Shown here: in pieces, positions 45,405-55,247 of the stretch
Numbering within the stretch: the stretch's first letter is position 1
Layout: each line of letters begins with the position of its first letter
Origin: Ruminococcus callidus
Lineage (GTDB): Bacteria; Bacillota; Clostridia; Oscillospirales; Ruminococcaceae
Reading direction: 5' to 3'
DNA: 64,000 nt
Assembly: GCF_020709055.1 (NCBI RefSeq)
Contig: NZ_JAJFCK010000001.1
Location: 62,001-126,000 of the forward strand
Translations under genes and position numbers: made by a program
Notes under the pieces: generated by a model
Databases searched by the model: none
What the model was told of the DNA's origin: nothing
Seen by the model: the letters and a program-made list of their open reading frames with translations, nothing else

Positions 45405-46632
45405 TTATTTGTTTTTCATCTCACGAATCTTCTCTACCAGAGCTGTTGCCAAGACCGTTCCGCCTTCATCATTGGGATGCTGTCCGTACACGGTCTTGGA
45501 GGCATCTGTCGGATCCGCCAACAGCGATGCAGCCATCAAAGAACTGCGCACCGCAATCCGCAGCAATGGACGCCGCAGTTGCATTATATTCCGTTCGGAT
45601 CGGTTCCAATTCCGCAGACAAATCAAAAGGCGGGGAATTCCAGACAATGATCTGCACTCCGGAATCGGTACACTTTTTGGTGATGGTACGAACTGCGTCC
45701 TCGATCTCTGCTGCGGTCGCATGGCCAGAACCGCCATATGGCCCGCTGATGATATCGTTGGTGCCAAACGCAACCGTAATCAAATCTGCTCCCGCCACTG
45801 CACGGTTCAGCCAATCACCGCCCGCAGCACAATCCGTTGCTCTTGCATAGCCAAGTCCCAGATTCCAAAGGCTATAGTCTTCTGTTCCCAGCTGATCCAG
45901 TGTCTGCGCCGCCCAGAACTGATAGGCATTGTCCGAAGTCTGGCAGCCCTGTGTCACAGAGTCACCCAGCGTAACGATTCTCGTCTTTACCTCTCGCTTG
46001 CAGCCGAACAGCTGGGGCAGCGGAATCTCATTGACATAGTTGAAGCCCTTGCCGTTCCCCTGATCAGCATAAGCATATGTCATATTGGACATACAGATGC
46101 AGGGAATTTCTGTTCCTGTTACCGTCCACTCCCACAGCAGGTAGTGGTCTTTCGGGACATCCAGTGTTACCGGATCGCTCCAAAACGTTTCATCTGGTGC
46201 GACTTCCTTTTGACTGTTTCCGGAAAAAGTCACAGCTTCCATAGAATCCGGTTCCACATTCGGATCGAATTCTGTCCCGCCATCGGCAATTGAAGCGCTT
46301 TCAATGGTATACTTCCCGCCGGACTTTCCGGCATAAGATGTGCTCCCATCCTCCCACGTGGAGTCCACAGTGTTCGAAAAATAAAAGCAATATTCAAACG
46401 AGCCGGCAGCTTCTACTGGAAGCCATGCACGATAGGTCACGTGCTCCGCAGAATCGATGGTCTTATTATTTCCAGTTGCCACAACAGTATTGGAAACATA
46501 GGTATCGAACAGCGTCGGCTCCTGCGATTTTTCTTCCGATTTCTTCTATGCGGAATTTCCGCAAGACGGCAGAAGTGCAAGCATGGCTGCCAAAAGCAGC
46601 GCAGCGGGTTGCTTTTTTCGCACGGATTTCAT
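45405..46632 (-). pseudogene. Broken SGNH/GDSL lipoprotein esterase gene (in-frame stop plus frameshift)
   Basis: An ATG at 46632 with GGAGG upstream starts a lipoprotein signal peptide ending in LLPSCG. After CGNSA the frame meets TAG (46546-46548), then continues open in the same frame (KKSEEKSQEPTLFDTYVSN) into a beta-rich domain and an SGNH domain with LGDSVTQG and GTND. At 45533-45534 (GG on the minus strand) the frame shifts: the family-like end AASLLADPTD to GQHPNDEGG (the catalytic D/H block) lies in another frame and ends at 45405. The intact protein would be about 408 residues. Two lesions argue for decay; sequencing error is the alternative. Confidence 0.8.
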
Positions 46633-46840
46633 TTGGTTCTCCTCCATTCCTGTGTAAACTCAAAAATTTCATTTTTATTATACCTGAAAATTATAGATAA
46701 ATCTCAGTAGAAACAAAAATTTATAGATAATATTTTTCAACAATCCAGCTTAAAACCATATGCTATGTAATGATATTTCTTTAAGTTCTGCAATTTGAAC
46801 AATAAAAATCAAGATTTTCAGAGAAAACCATAGAAATTGC
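46633..46840. other. Divergent intergenic region between the SGNH pseudogene and the GH44 gene
   Basis: AT-rich, no ORF of note. A TATAAT on the minus strand (46677-46682), with no good -35, could serve the pseudogene. The GH44 promoter starts at 46841. No catabolite or other operator is recognisable. Confidence 0.5.
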
Positions 46841-46869
46841 TTGACAAAGCTTTCGTTTCATGATATATT
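46841..46869 (+). promoter_or_regulatory. SigA-type promoter of the GH44 gene
   Basis: TTGACA (46841-46846), a 17-base spacer and TATATT (46864-46869), about 45 bases before the TTG start. Near consensus. Confidence 0.85.
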
Positions 46870-46913
46870 AAATTTGTACGCCTATCGGTTTTATTTTGGA
46901 AAGGAGAATTGAC

Positions 46914-49454
46914 TTGATACGTCGCAGAACACTTGCCGGTCTGGTCGCAGGAATTTTGACCATTTCCTGTGCTTCTCAGATCGCTGCAACACAACCTGTT
47001 CATGCCGCAGACAGCTATGACATGAACATTTCCGTCAATCTAAACGGAGAAAAGAAAGCAATCAGCCCCTATATCTATGGTGTCAACGAATATGGAAACA
47101 CCAACAATTTGCGCAATGTCACCGCTGGTGCGGTACGACAGGGCGGAAATCGCTACACAGGCTACAACTGGGAGACAAACTACTCCAACGCCGGTCACGA
47201 CTGGATCAACAGCTCAGATACCAACATCGGTGACGATTCCGACGGCCCCGGCTACGCAGCAAGACGGCTTTCGGAGAGCTGCCAGAAGTACAATGTTCCG
47301 TACAAGATGACCACGCTGCAAATGGCTGGATATGTTGCAGCGGACAAGGCCGGAACTGTTGAGGACGTCCAGGCTGCGCCGTCCTCCCGCTGGGACAAGG
47401 TGGAATTTCAGAAAAACGGAGAACTTTCTCTGACACCGGACACAACAGACGGCACTGTCTACATGGATGAGTATGTCAATTATCTGGTACAGACACTGGG
47501 AAATTCCGCTACTGCTTCCGGAATTCAGGGATACAATCTGGACAACGAACCAGTGCTGTGGAATCAGACACACCCATTGATTCACGCCGAAACGGTGTCC
47601 AACAACGAGCTGATTTCAAAGACAATCGCACTTTCCCGTGTCGTCAAGAGCATCGACCCGAACGCAGAGGTATATGGTCCGGCGTTTTGGGGAATCCTGC
47701 CATGCATTCAAGCCGGAAACAGTACGGAGTATACCGATCCGGAATGGGATGCAGTCAAGAATGATTATACTTGGTACATGGATTTCTACCTGAAACAAAT
47801 GGCAGATGCGGAGGAAACCTACGGTACTCGCCTTCTGGATGCGGTGGACGTTCACTATTATGCACAGGATTGCAGCACCGATGAGGGCATCCTGCAGGCT
47901 GCAAGAAGCCTGTACGACCCGGACTACAAGGAGAAAAGCTGGCTCCAGCCCTATTTCGGACAGTATTTTCCGTTCCTGACCAGAATGCAGGAGTCCATTG
48001 AAAAGTATTATCCCGGTACAAAGCTGGCGTTGACAGAGTACAATCTTGCCAACATTTCCGACGAAAAGAACACCGGCAAGTCTGTTGTTTCTGCCATCGC
48101 AGAAACTGAAGCGCTAGGTGCATTCGCAGATCAGGGAGTATACCTTGCAACATACTGGGGTACACTTCCGGAATGCCCCTATGTGGAATCCGCTTTCAAC
48201 CTCTACACGAACTACGACGGAAAGGGCAGCGCATTCGGCAACACATTGGTGGAATCCAAATCCGAGGATCTCTCCAAGGCAGCTGTTTTCGCCTCCATTC
48301 AGGGAAACGACGAGGGAACTGTCACAGCAACACTCTCCAACAAGAGCAGTTCCAGCACAGAAAATGCGGTCATTTCTCTGGAGGGCAGCAGTGTAGATTA
48401 TCAGAGTGCCGTTGTCTATGCCATTACCAAGGACAGCAGCGACATCAAAATTCTGGACATTCAAAACGATGTGAATGGAAATCAGGTAAAGGTAGAACTT
48501 CCTCCGCTCTCCGTTGCACAGATTGTCATCTCTGATGAAAAAACCGATGTGACTTATCCGGAAGAACCGGACATCCGTACAGAAAAAGTTATTTACAACT
48601 GGGACGACCTTGAACTCTCTGAGAACGGATTCAAGATAATTCCACTTGGCGACAAGGAACACCTGAAGGAAATCATTATCAACACCACAGCAACCTCTAA
48701 TGCCGGTTCCAGCTGGATCAGCGGCGGCGGCGGACTCTGCTTCAATCATGTTATCCCCAGCGGTGAGACAAAGGAACAGTGGGCAAGCAAATCCTTCTCC
48801 TACAATGCCGGTACCGCAGATGCGATCATTCCGTTCGATGAACTGTTCTCCATTGTGGTAGACGGAAAGAGCAAAGAAGTTAGCGCAGTCTGCAACGATA
48901 CCTACGCAGAATTGCAGGATAACTGGTGGAAATCCTCCGAAAAGGGCGGAGATAAGGGCACTGACGTAACAGTAACCTTCAATTCCATCACACTGGTCTA
49001 TGAATACTCCGGTTCTTCGGAAACCACCACGACAACAATACCGGAAACCACTACCACCACAGAAGAAACAACAACGACAACAGCGGTAGAAACCAGCACA
49101 ACATCGAAATCCAGCAATTCAGAAGCAGAGACGACTGTGACAACGACACAGACAGCGTCGGAAACTACGGTATCTTCTTCGGATTCCGCTGAAACTACCA
49201 CAACCGCCACTTCGCAGCAAACGGAACCTATTGATCCGATAGAAGCCACCCTGTGCGGAGATGTCAATCAGGATGGCGAGGTTTCCCTTGCCGATGCCGT
49301 TATACTCAACAAGGCGGTTGCCGGACAGGTAAATCTGAATGAGCAGGCAAAAGCGAATGCCGACTGCAAGAAGGACAACATCCTCAGCAGTGACGACAGC
49401 ATGACGCTGTTGCAATTTCTTGTGCATCTGGTAAACAACATTCCGGTTGCATAA
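46914..49454 (+). CDS. GH44 endoglucanase/xyloglucanase with dockerin
   Basis: A secreted enzyme cleaving beta-1,4-glucans or xyloglucan. Starting at TTG 46914 (AAGGAG 7 bases upstream) it has 846 residues: signal peptide about 1-32, GH44 catalytic domain (about 35-540) with the acid Glu212 in GYNLDNEP and the nucleophile Glu375 in LALTEYNLAN, a beta-rich module of binding-module type (about 555-700), a Thr-rich linker (702-772) and a dockerin (781-846) whose first loop is GDVNQDGEVSLADAV. The second loop (ADCKKDNILSSDD) is atypical. It resembles Ruminococcus flavefaciens Cel44A. It has its own promoter and terminator. Confidence 0.93.
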   Translation: MIRRRTLAGLVAGILTISCASQIAATQPVHAADSYDMNISVNLNGEKKAISPYIYGVNEYGNTNNLRNVTAGAVRQGGNRYTGYNWETNYSNAGHDWINSSDTNIGDDSDGPGYAARRLSESCQKYNVPYKMTTLQMAGYVAADKAGTVEDVQAAPSSRWDKVEFQKNGELSLTPDTTDGTVYMDEYVNYLVQTLGNSATASGIQGYNLDNEPVLWNQTHPLIHAETVSNNELISKTIALSRVVKSIDPNAEVYGPAFWGILPCIQAGNSTEYTDPEWDAVKNDYTWYMDFYLKQMADAEETYGTRLLDAVDVHYYAQDCSTDEGILQAARSLYDPDYKEKSWLQPYFGQYFPFLTRMQESIEKYYPGTKLALTEYNLANISDEKNTGKSVVSAIAETEALGAFADQGVYLATYWGTLPECPYVESAFNLYTNYDGKGSAFGNTLVESKSEDLSKAAVFASIQGNDEGTVTATLSNKSSSSTENAVISLEGSSVDYQSAVVYAITKDSSDIKILDIQNDVNGNQVKVELPPLSVAQIVISDEKTDVTYPEEPDIRTEKVIYNWDDLELSENGFKIIPLGDKEHLKEIIINTTATSNAGSSWISGGGGLCFNHVIPSGETKEQWASKSFSYNAGTADAIIPFDELFSIVVDGKSKEVSAVCNDTYAELQDNWWKSSEKGGDKGTDVTVTFNSITLVYEYSGSSETTTTTIPETTTTTEETTTTTAVETSTTSKSSNSEAETTVTTTQTASETTVSSSDSAETTTTATSQQTEPIDPIEATLCGDVNQDGEVSLADAVILNKAVAGQVNLNEQAKANADCKKDNILSSDDSMTLLQFLVHLVNNIPVA
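49017..49229 (+). repeat. Low-complexity Thr-rich linker coding region
   Basis: ACN-rich repeats coding ETTTT, TTTEE and TTVTT runs that join the C-terminal module to the dockerin. Similar in composition to 44281-44505. Confidence 0.85.
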
Positions 49455-49488
49455 GCATCTCTGATTTTCCAAACACTTTTCCAACCGC

Positions 49489-49523
49489 AAAAGGCAGTCC
49501 TCTTTTTTGAGGGCTGCCTTTTT
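49489..49523. terminator. Bidirectional terminator between the GH44 gene and parC
   Basis: Stem AAAAGGCAGTCCTC/GAGGGCTGCCTTTT with a T-loop and T-runs on both strands. It serves convergent genes. Confidence 0.88.
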
Positions 49524-49533
49524 GGCGCTTGTT

Positions 49534-51786
49534 TTATTCAGACAGAAGTGTCATCTGTCCGGAACTGGGCAGGTCTTTTGCCAGACCGCCAGTTGCCGGA
49601 ATCGTCTTGACCCGATATTTTTTCAGCTGCGCTGCTTGCTCTGCATCCAGCAGACATGCTTCGCAAACTGCATGCTTTGCCTTTAGGGTCAGCACCTGTA
49701 CTCCCTGCGTGTCACGAGTTGCCTTTGCCGCAATCAAGCTGGCATCCAGCAGCACTGCACGATTGCCATCTGTCCGCACAAATACATCACATGCGGCATC
49801 CTCTGCCGGAATTTGCAGCACCTGTACCAATGGTGACTTGTCGCTGTACGCATTTTGCAGCTTCTTGCGGTTTGTCTTTGTCGCATAAGAGGACAATGGC
49901 ACACGGGCAATTTTTCCGTTGGCAAAAACGAACAGCAGATCTCCGCTGTAATCCATGGTTGCAATCATCTGGACAACATATTCCCCATCGCCAAAGCCTA
50001 GCTTTGCCGGAACATAGTCGCCCATAACGCTCGCCTTTACCTCTTGGAATTCGCTGGCACGTGTTTTATACACCTGCTGCTGGCTGGTGAAAAACAGCAG
50101 CTCAATGCGATTGGTGGTTTCCAGATGGCACACCATCCGGTCATCCTCTTTCAGCTTCTGCTCATGGCTCATGCGCAAAGAAGCCGGCAGGATTTTCTTG
50201 AAGTAACCGCTCTCGGACAGAAACAGATGTACCGGATAGTTCGGAATCTCTTCCTCCTCCTGTTCGCCCTGAAGGTCAGAAGCGTAATAGAACAGTGTCT
50301 TTCGCGGCTGTCCGTATTTTTTCGCAGTTTCTTTCAGCTCCGAAATAATGATCTTCTGAATCTTCTTCGGGTCTGTCAGCGTTTCCTCGATCTCCTTGAT
50401 GTCGGCTTGCAGCTGATCCGTTTCCTGTGTTCTGCGGAGGATGTATTCCCGGTTCAAATGGCGCAGTTTGATCTCAGCGACGTACTCCGCCTGTATCTCA
50501 TCAATGCCAAATCCAATCATCAGGTTAGGAACAACGTCTGCCTCTTCCTCGGTTTCCCGAACAATTCGAACAGCCTTGTCGATGTCCAAGAGAATCTGCT
50601 TCAAGCCCAAGAGCAGGTGGAGCTTTTCCTTTTTCTTTTTCAGGTCAAACTGCAAGCGCCGGCTGACACAGCCAAGCCGGAAGTTCGACCACTCCTGCAA
50701 AATCTCTCGCACGCCCATGACACGGGGCTTTCCGTTGACCAGAATGTTGAAATTACAGGAATAGCTGTCCTGTAATGGGGTCAGGCGGAACAACTTCTGC
50801 ATCACCTTTTCCGGATCGTTTCCACGCTTGAGATCGATGGCGATTTTCAAGCCATCCTTGCCGGTTTCGTCACGCACATAGGAGACTTCCCGCAGCTTCC
50901 CTTGTTTGATGCAGTCCACGATTTTATCGATGATTGCCTCAATGGTGGTGCTGTACGGAATTTCTGTAATTTCCAGACAGCCATCCTCTTTGTTATAGTT
51001 CCACTTAGAACGAACCCGAACACTGCCACGACCGGTGTCATAGATTTTTTTCAGCTCGTCTTCGTCATAGTACAGATATCCGCCGCTGGGGAAATCCGGT
51101 CCTTTCAAGGTGGAAATCAAGTCGTGCTCCGGATTTTTGAGAACAGCAATGCAAGTTTCGCAGACCTCCGCCAGATTAAACGGACAGATACTGCTCGCCA
51201 TGGAAACAGCAATTCCCACGTTGGCGTTGACCAGCACTGATGGAAATGTCGTTGGGAACAGCGTCGGCTCCTGCATGGTGTTGTCGTAGTTTGGGACAAA
51301 ATCCACCGTGTCCTTGTCGATATCCCGAAACAGCTCTTGACAAATCGGCTCCAGCTTTACCTCCGTGTAACGAGATGCCGCATACGCCATATCTCTGGAA
51401 TACGCCTTACCGAAGTTTCCCTTAGACTGTACATAGGGGTGCAGCAGTGCTTCGTTTCCTCTTGCCAGACGAACCATTGTCTCGTAAATTGCGCTGTCAC
51501 CATGGGGATTCAGACGCATGGTCTGTCCTACCACATTCGCAGACTTGGTCAATCCGCCGTTCAGCAGATTCATCTGGTACATGGTGTAGAGCAGCTTCCG
51601 ATGGGACGGCTTAAAGCCGTCGATCTCCGGCAATGCACGGGAAATAATCACACTCATGGCATAAGGCATGTAATTTTTTTCCAGGGTATCTGTGATCTTC
51701 TCTTCCTCTACGATTCCCGCCCCTGCAATATAGGCATCCGGAATTGCTTGTCTCTTTGGTTTTTCCGATTGTTTTTTTCGTGCCAT
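49534..51786 (-). CDS. parC: DNA topoisomerase IV subunit A
   Basis: DNA breakage-reunion subunit that decatenates chromosomes. The 750 residues include the CAP-domain signature GFKPSHRKLLYTM, the quinolone-pocket region NPHGDSAIYETM, the catalytic Tyr140 in AASRYTEVKL, and a degenerate C-terminal beta-pinwheel. No GyrA-box is visible, which favours ParC over GyrA. AAAGGAG precedes the ATG. It lies 28 bases after parE, the usual parE-parC order. Confidence 0.9.
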   Translation of the reverse strand: MARKKQSEKPKRQAIPDAYIAGAGIVEEEKITDTLEKNYMPYAMSVIISRALPEIDGFKPSHRKLLYTMYQMNLLNGGLTKSANVVGQTMRLNPHGDSAIYETMVRLARGNEALLHPYVQSKGNFGKAYSRDMAYAASRYTEVKLEPICQELFRDIDKDTVDFVPNYDNTMQEPTLFPTTFPSVLVNANVGIAVSMASSICPFNLAEVCETCIAVLKNPEHDLISTLKGPDFPSGGYLYYDEDELKKIYDTGRGSVRVRSKWNYNKEDGCLEITEIPYSTTIEAIIDKIVDCIKQGKLREVSYVRDETGKDGLKIAIDLKRGNDPEKVMQKLFRLTPLQDSYSCNFNILVNGKPRVMGVREILQEWSNFRLGCVSRRLQFDLKKKKEKLHLLLGLKQILLDIDKAVRIVRETEEEADVVPNLMIGFGIDEIQAEYVAEIKLRHLNREYILRRTQETDQLQADIKEIEETLTDPKKIQKIIISELKETAKKYGQPRKTLFYYASDLQGEQEEEEIPNYPVHLFLSESGYFKKILPASLRMSHEQKLKEDDRMVCHLETTNRIELLFFTSQQQVYKTRASEFQEVKASVMGDYVPAKLGFGDGEYVVQMIATMDYSGDLLFVFANGKIARVPLSSYATKTNRKKLQNAYSDKSPLVQVLQIPAEDAACDVFVRTDGNRAVLLDASLIAAKATRDTQGVQVLTLKAKHAVCEACLLDAEQAAQLKKYRVKTIPATGGLAKDLPSSGQMTLLSE

Positions 51787-51814
51787 AGAAGCTCCTTTCT
51801 ATCTCAGCGATTAT

Positions 51815-53794
51815 TTAGCTGATATCTGCCAATTCCAGATAGTCGCTACCAAACTGGGCGATGAAATCCTTTCTGCCCTGCAGGTTATCTCCCAGAAGCA
51901 AATCGAACATCGCCGTGGTCTGCTCGACCTCTGCCGCAGTTACACGAATCAGACGGCGAGTTTCCGGATTCATTGTAGTCAGCGCCATCATATCCGCCTC
52001 ATTTTCGCCCAGACCTTTGGAGCGCTGCAGCGTGTACTTTTCTCCTTCAATCTGCTTGAGGATGTCCGTTTTTTCTTTTTCCGTGTAGGCAAAATACGTC
52101 CGTTTCTTCGTGGTGATCTCAAACAGCGGAGATTCCGCAATGTAGACATAGCCCATATCAATCAGCGTCGGTGTCAGACGATACAGCATGGTCAAAATCA
52201 GTGTGCGAATCTGGAATCCATCTACATCGGCATCGGTACAAATTACAATCTTGTTCCAGCGCAAACCGTCCAGATGGAATGTGGAAAGCTCCTTGTTGGC
52301 CTTGGTGTTTACCTCAACACCGCATCCCAGCAGCTTGATGATGTCTGTAATGATGTCGTTCTTGAAAATTTTTCCGTAATCTGCTTTCAGGCAGTTCAGA
52401 ATCTTGCCACGCACCGGAATGACCGCCTGAAACTCCGCATCTCGTGCCATTTTTACCGAGCCCAATGCGGAATCACCCTCCACAATGTACAGTTCCCGAC
52501 GGGAAAGGTCTTTGCTGCGGCAATCGACAAACTTCGGAATCATATTGGTCACATCAATGGTTCCGGAGAGCTTTTTTGTCATGTTCAAACGGGTGCGCTC
52601 TGCGCTCTCCCGACTGCGCTTATTCACCAGAATCTGCTGTGCAATTTTATCTGCCTCGTCCGGATTTTCCATGAAATAGATTTCCAGCTGGTGCTTGAGG
52701 AACTCCGTCATTGCCTCGTAGACAAATTTATTGGTGATCGCTTTTTTGGTCTGGTTCTCGTAGCTCGTCTGGGTGGAGAAGCTGGAGGAAACCAGAATCA
52801 GGCAAGCCTCGACATCGGCGAATGTGATTTTCGCCTCGTTTTTCAGATACTTTCCATTCTGTCGCAGGTAGCTGTCGATCTGAGACACAAACGCCTGCTT
52901 AACCGCCTTTTCCGGAGAACCGCCGTGCTCCAGCCAGCTGGAGTTATGGTAGTACTCAATCTTTTGAATGCGGTTGGAAAATGTCAGCGCAACATTCAGC
53001 TTGACTTTGTACATAGGCTTGTCACTGCGATCCTGTCCCTCACGCTGGCAGCTCCAGTTCTGGATGGAAGTCAGTGCAGCATCTCCTGCAATCTCCTGCA
53101 CATAATCGGCGATGCCATTCTCATACAGGTACTGCTTTTCCGTGAAAGAACCGTCGGCTTCCTCATTACGGTAGACAAACAGCAGATTTGGGTTTACCAC
53201 AGCCTGTCGCCGGAGGATGTCGCAGTAATATTCTTCCGGAATGTCGATCTCCGTGAAAACCTCCAAATCCGGCTTCCAATGTGTCCGCGTTCCCGTCTGC
53301 TTCTTCTTTGTGGGAGCTTTCTTCAGTCCGCCTACATTCTCCCCCTTTTCAAAGTGCAGGTTGTACTGATATCCATCTCGCACAATCTCCACATCCATAT
53401 AGGCAGAGGCAAATTGTGTGGCACAAAGGCCAAGTCCGTTCAATCCAAGAGAATAGGCGTAGTTATCATCATCTGCGTTATATTTTCCGCCGGCATACAA
53501 TTCACAGTACACCAATTCCCAGTTATACCGGTTCTCATTCTTGTTGAAATCCACAGGACATCCACGGCCGAAATCCTCCACCTCTACAGAATGATCCTGA
53601 TACCGTGTGACAACGATCTTATTGCCATAGCCCGCACGAGCTTCATCAATGGAATTCGAGATCACTTCAAATATGGAATGGGCACATCCATCCGGTCCAT
53701 CAGAGCCAAAAATAACAGCAGGACGCTTTCTTACCTTATCCGGTCCTTTCAGCATTGTAATGCTTTCATTATCGTAGCCTTGTTTTTTCGCCAT
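51815..53794 (-). CDS. parE: DNA topoisomerase IV subunit B
   Basis: ATPase subunit partner of ParC. The 659 residues contain the GHKL site (EVISNSIDEARAG and DFGRGCPVD, then GLNGLGLCATQFAS) and the TOPRIM domain (LYIVEGDSALGSVK, DADVDGFQI, and a TLQRSKGLGE stretch). The start at 53794 follows AAAGGAC; a longer frame reaches into the promoter region. Pairing with a ParC-type gene, and absence of GyrA features there, supports topoisomerase IV rather than gyrase. Confidence 0.9.
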   Translation of the reverse strand: MAKKQGYDNESITMLKGPDKVRKRPAVIFGSDGPDGCAHSIFEVISNSIDEARAGYGNKIVVTRYQDHSVEVEDFGRGCPVDFNKNENRYNWELVYCELYAGGKYNADDDNYAYSLGLNGLGLCATQFASAYMDVEIVRDGYQYNLHFEKGENVGGLKKAPTKKKQTGTRTHWKPDLEVFTEIDIPEEYYCDILRRQAVVNPNLLFVYRNEEADGSFTEKQYLYENGIADYVQEIAGDAALTSIQNWSCQREGQDRSDKPMYKVKLNVALTFSNRIQKIEYYHNSSWLEHGGSPEKAVKQAFVSQIDSYLRQNGKYLKNEAKITFADVEACLILVSSSFSTQTSYENQTKKAITNKFVYEAMTEFLKHQLEIYFMENPDEADKIAQQILVNKRSRESAERTRLNMTKKLSGTIDVTNMIPKFVDCRSKDLSRRELYIVEGDSALGSVKMARDAEFQAVIPVRGKILNCLKADYGKIFKNDIITDIIKLLGCGVEVNTKANKELSTFHLDGLRWNKIVICTDADVDGFQIRTLILTMLYRLTPTLIDMGYVYIAESPLFEITTKKRTYFAYTEKEKTDILKQIEGEKYTLQRSKGLGENEADMMALTTMNPETRRLIRVTAAEVEQTTAMFDLLLGDNLQGRKDFIAQFGSDYLELADIS

Positions 53795-53895
53795 ACTCTT
53801 GTCCTTTCTTCGAGAAAATGCCAGACTTGCCGCTGCAAATCTGCCGAAAAAGAAAAGGCTTCTTTCCAAGCCCGCTTTTTCATAGAAACATTCCT

Positions 53896-53924
53896 ATCAT
53901 ACCACATTCTTCTCAAAAAATCAA
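53896..53924 (-). promoter_or_regulatory. Promoter of parE-parC
   Basis: TTGATT (53919-53924), a 17-base spacer and TATGAT (53896-53901) on the minus strand, about 100 bases before parE. Confidence 0.7.
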
Positions 53925-54036
53925 GTTTTTTATTGCACCACAAAATCATACACTATTTATCTTTGGTTTCAGCGTCAAAAATTGTTGATTTTCTCAAAAT
54001 ACACACAATTTAGAAACAAGAGCAGTGGGTACACAT

Positions 54037-54068
54037 AAAAAACTGATCCGCCAGACAAGGCAGATCAG
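54037..54068 (-). terminator. Terminator of the ttcA-like/thiF-like/cysteine desulfurase operon
   Basis: The minus strand forms CTGATCTGCC/GGCGGATCAG (one mismatch) with loop TTGTCT, followed by TTTTTT. It lies 15 bases after the cysteine desulfurase stop. Confidence 0.85.
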
Positions 54069-54082
54069 CCATTCAAATCCTA

Positions 54083-55246
54083 TTATGCGTTTGTCAGCTC
54101 CTGATAACACTTTCGGAAAATTTCCAGGAAGCGCTGCAGCTCCTGATCTGTTGTCAAGTGGCTCAAACTGATACGCCAAGAGCACATCGCTCTTTTCCGA
54201 TCATGCGTTACGGCATAGACTGCACGCGATGGTGTATTGGGCACAGAGCAAGCGGATTTTGTGGAAACTGCCACACCGTTTTCGTCCAGCTTTTGCTGAA
54301 AAACAGCAGCCTTTACACCCTTTACGCTGAGATTCAGCACATGGGGAATCGCTTGTTGAGGGCTATTTATCAGCACCAGTGGATAAGCTGCGAGCTGTTC
54401 CCGCAGATACTGATTCTTCTTCTGAATTTGGGCGTAATGCTCTGACAAATTCAACAGTCCAAGTTCCAGCGCACACTCCATTGCCAGAATCATCGCCGTA
54501 TCCGGCGTGCCGCTTCGATAGATGGTAGTACTTGCACCGCCGTGAATCAGCGGTTCCAGAATCACCGACTGCTTCTTGTACAAAATACCGCTGCTTCCAA
54601 GCCCGTAGAATTTGTGGGGTGCAAAGCTTACCAAATCGGCATCCGCACAGGAAAACGGAATTTTCCCCACTGCCTGTGTGGCATCTACGTGGAAGGTGCA
54701 ATTGGGATAACCAGTAAGTATTTTCGAAATCTCTGAGATCGGCTGAACTGTTCCCAATTCACTGTCCACAGCGCAAATCGAAACCAAAATGGTATCCTGC
54801 CGCAGCAGGCGCTTCAAATGCGAGAGGTCAATGGTGCCGTCCTCCTGAATCTGCACCAAATCGATCTCATAACCTTGCTCCTGCAAAAAGGTAAGAGAAC
54901 CGCTAACGGAGGAGTGTTCCAGACAAGTGGAGATGATGTGCCTGCCAGTGTGCCGTTTCGTGTGCGCAATTCCTTTGATCGCAAGGTTGTTGGACTCGCT
55001 GGCACCGCTTGTGAAAATCAATTCCTCCGGCTGAACTTGCAGCAGTTCTGCCATATGTGCAGTTGCTCTGGAAATGGCTTCTTTGGCAGACAGTCCCGTA
55101 TGATGTTTGGAGTTTGGATTTCCCATGTACGTTACAGCAGCCTGACAATAGCAGTTCAAGACACACTGGTCTACTGGCGTGTTGGCAGCATAGTCCAGAT
55201 AAATCTGCTGTTCATTCACAGCGTTCTCTCGTTCTTTTTCCTGCAT
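54083..55246 (-). CDS. Cysteine desulfurase (NifS/IscS family)
   Basis: PLP enzyme that takes sulfur from cysteine as an enzyme-bound persulfide. The 387 residues have QIYLDYAANTPVD, FTSGASESNNLAIKG, CLEHSSV (PLP-stacking His), HVDATQAVGK, the PLP Lys in FAPHKFYGLG and the active Cys in STKSACSVP. The surroundings of the Cys resemble group I desulfurases. It starts 1 base after the thiF/moeB-like stop, in a three-gene operon with a TtcA-like protein, so it likely feeds sulfur to a thiolation reaction and not to a general Isc system (no IscU nearby). Confidence 0.92.
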   Translation of the reverse strand: MQEKERENAVNEQQIYLDYAANTPVDQCVLNCYCQAAVTYMGNPNSKHHTGLSAKEAISRATAHMAELLQVQPEELIFTSGASESNNLAIKGIAHTKRHTGRHIISTCLEHSSVSGSLTFLQEQGYEIDLVQIQEDGTIDLSHLKRLLRQDTILVSICAVDSELGTVQPISEISKILTGYPNCTFHVDATQAVGKIPFSCADADLVSFAPHKFYGLGSSGILYKKQSVILEPLIHGGASTTIYRSGTPDTAMILAMECALELGLLNLSEHYAQIQKKNQYLREQLAAYPLVLINSPQQAIPHVLNLSVKGVKAAVFQQKLDENGVAVSTKSACSVPNTPSRAVYAVTHDRKRAMCSWRISLSHLTTDQELQRFLEIFRKCYQELTNA

Positions 55247-55247
55247 G

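Noticed and set aside
46546..46548. TAG in the SGNH lipoprotein gene as a recoded (pyrrolysine-type) codon
   Set aside because: No recoding signal is visible, the gene also carries a frameshift, and the stop lies in a linker where a special residue would have no role.
52274..54013. A 579-codon open frame on the plus strand
   Set aside because: Antisense to parE and its promoter; the translation shows no family motif and the opposite strand encodes an unmistakable topoisomerase subunit.
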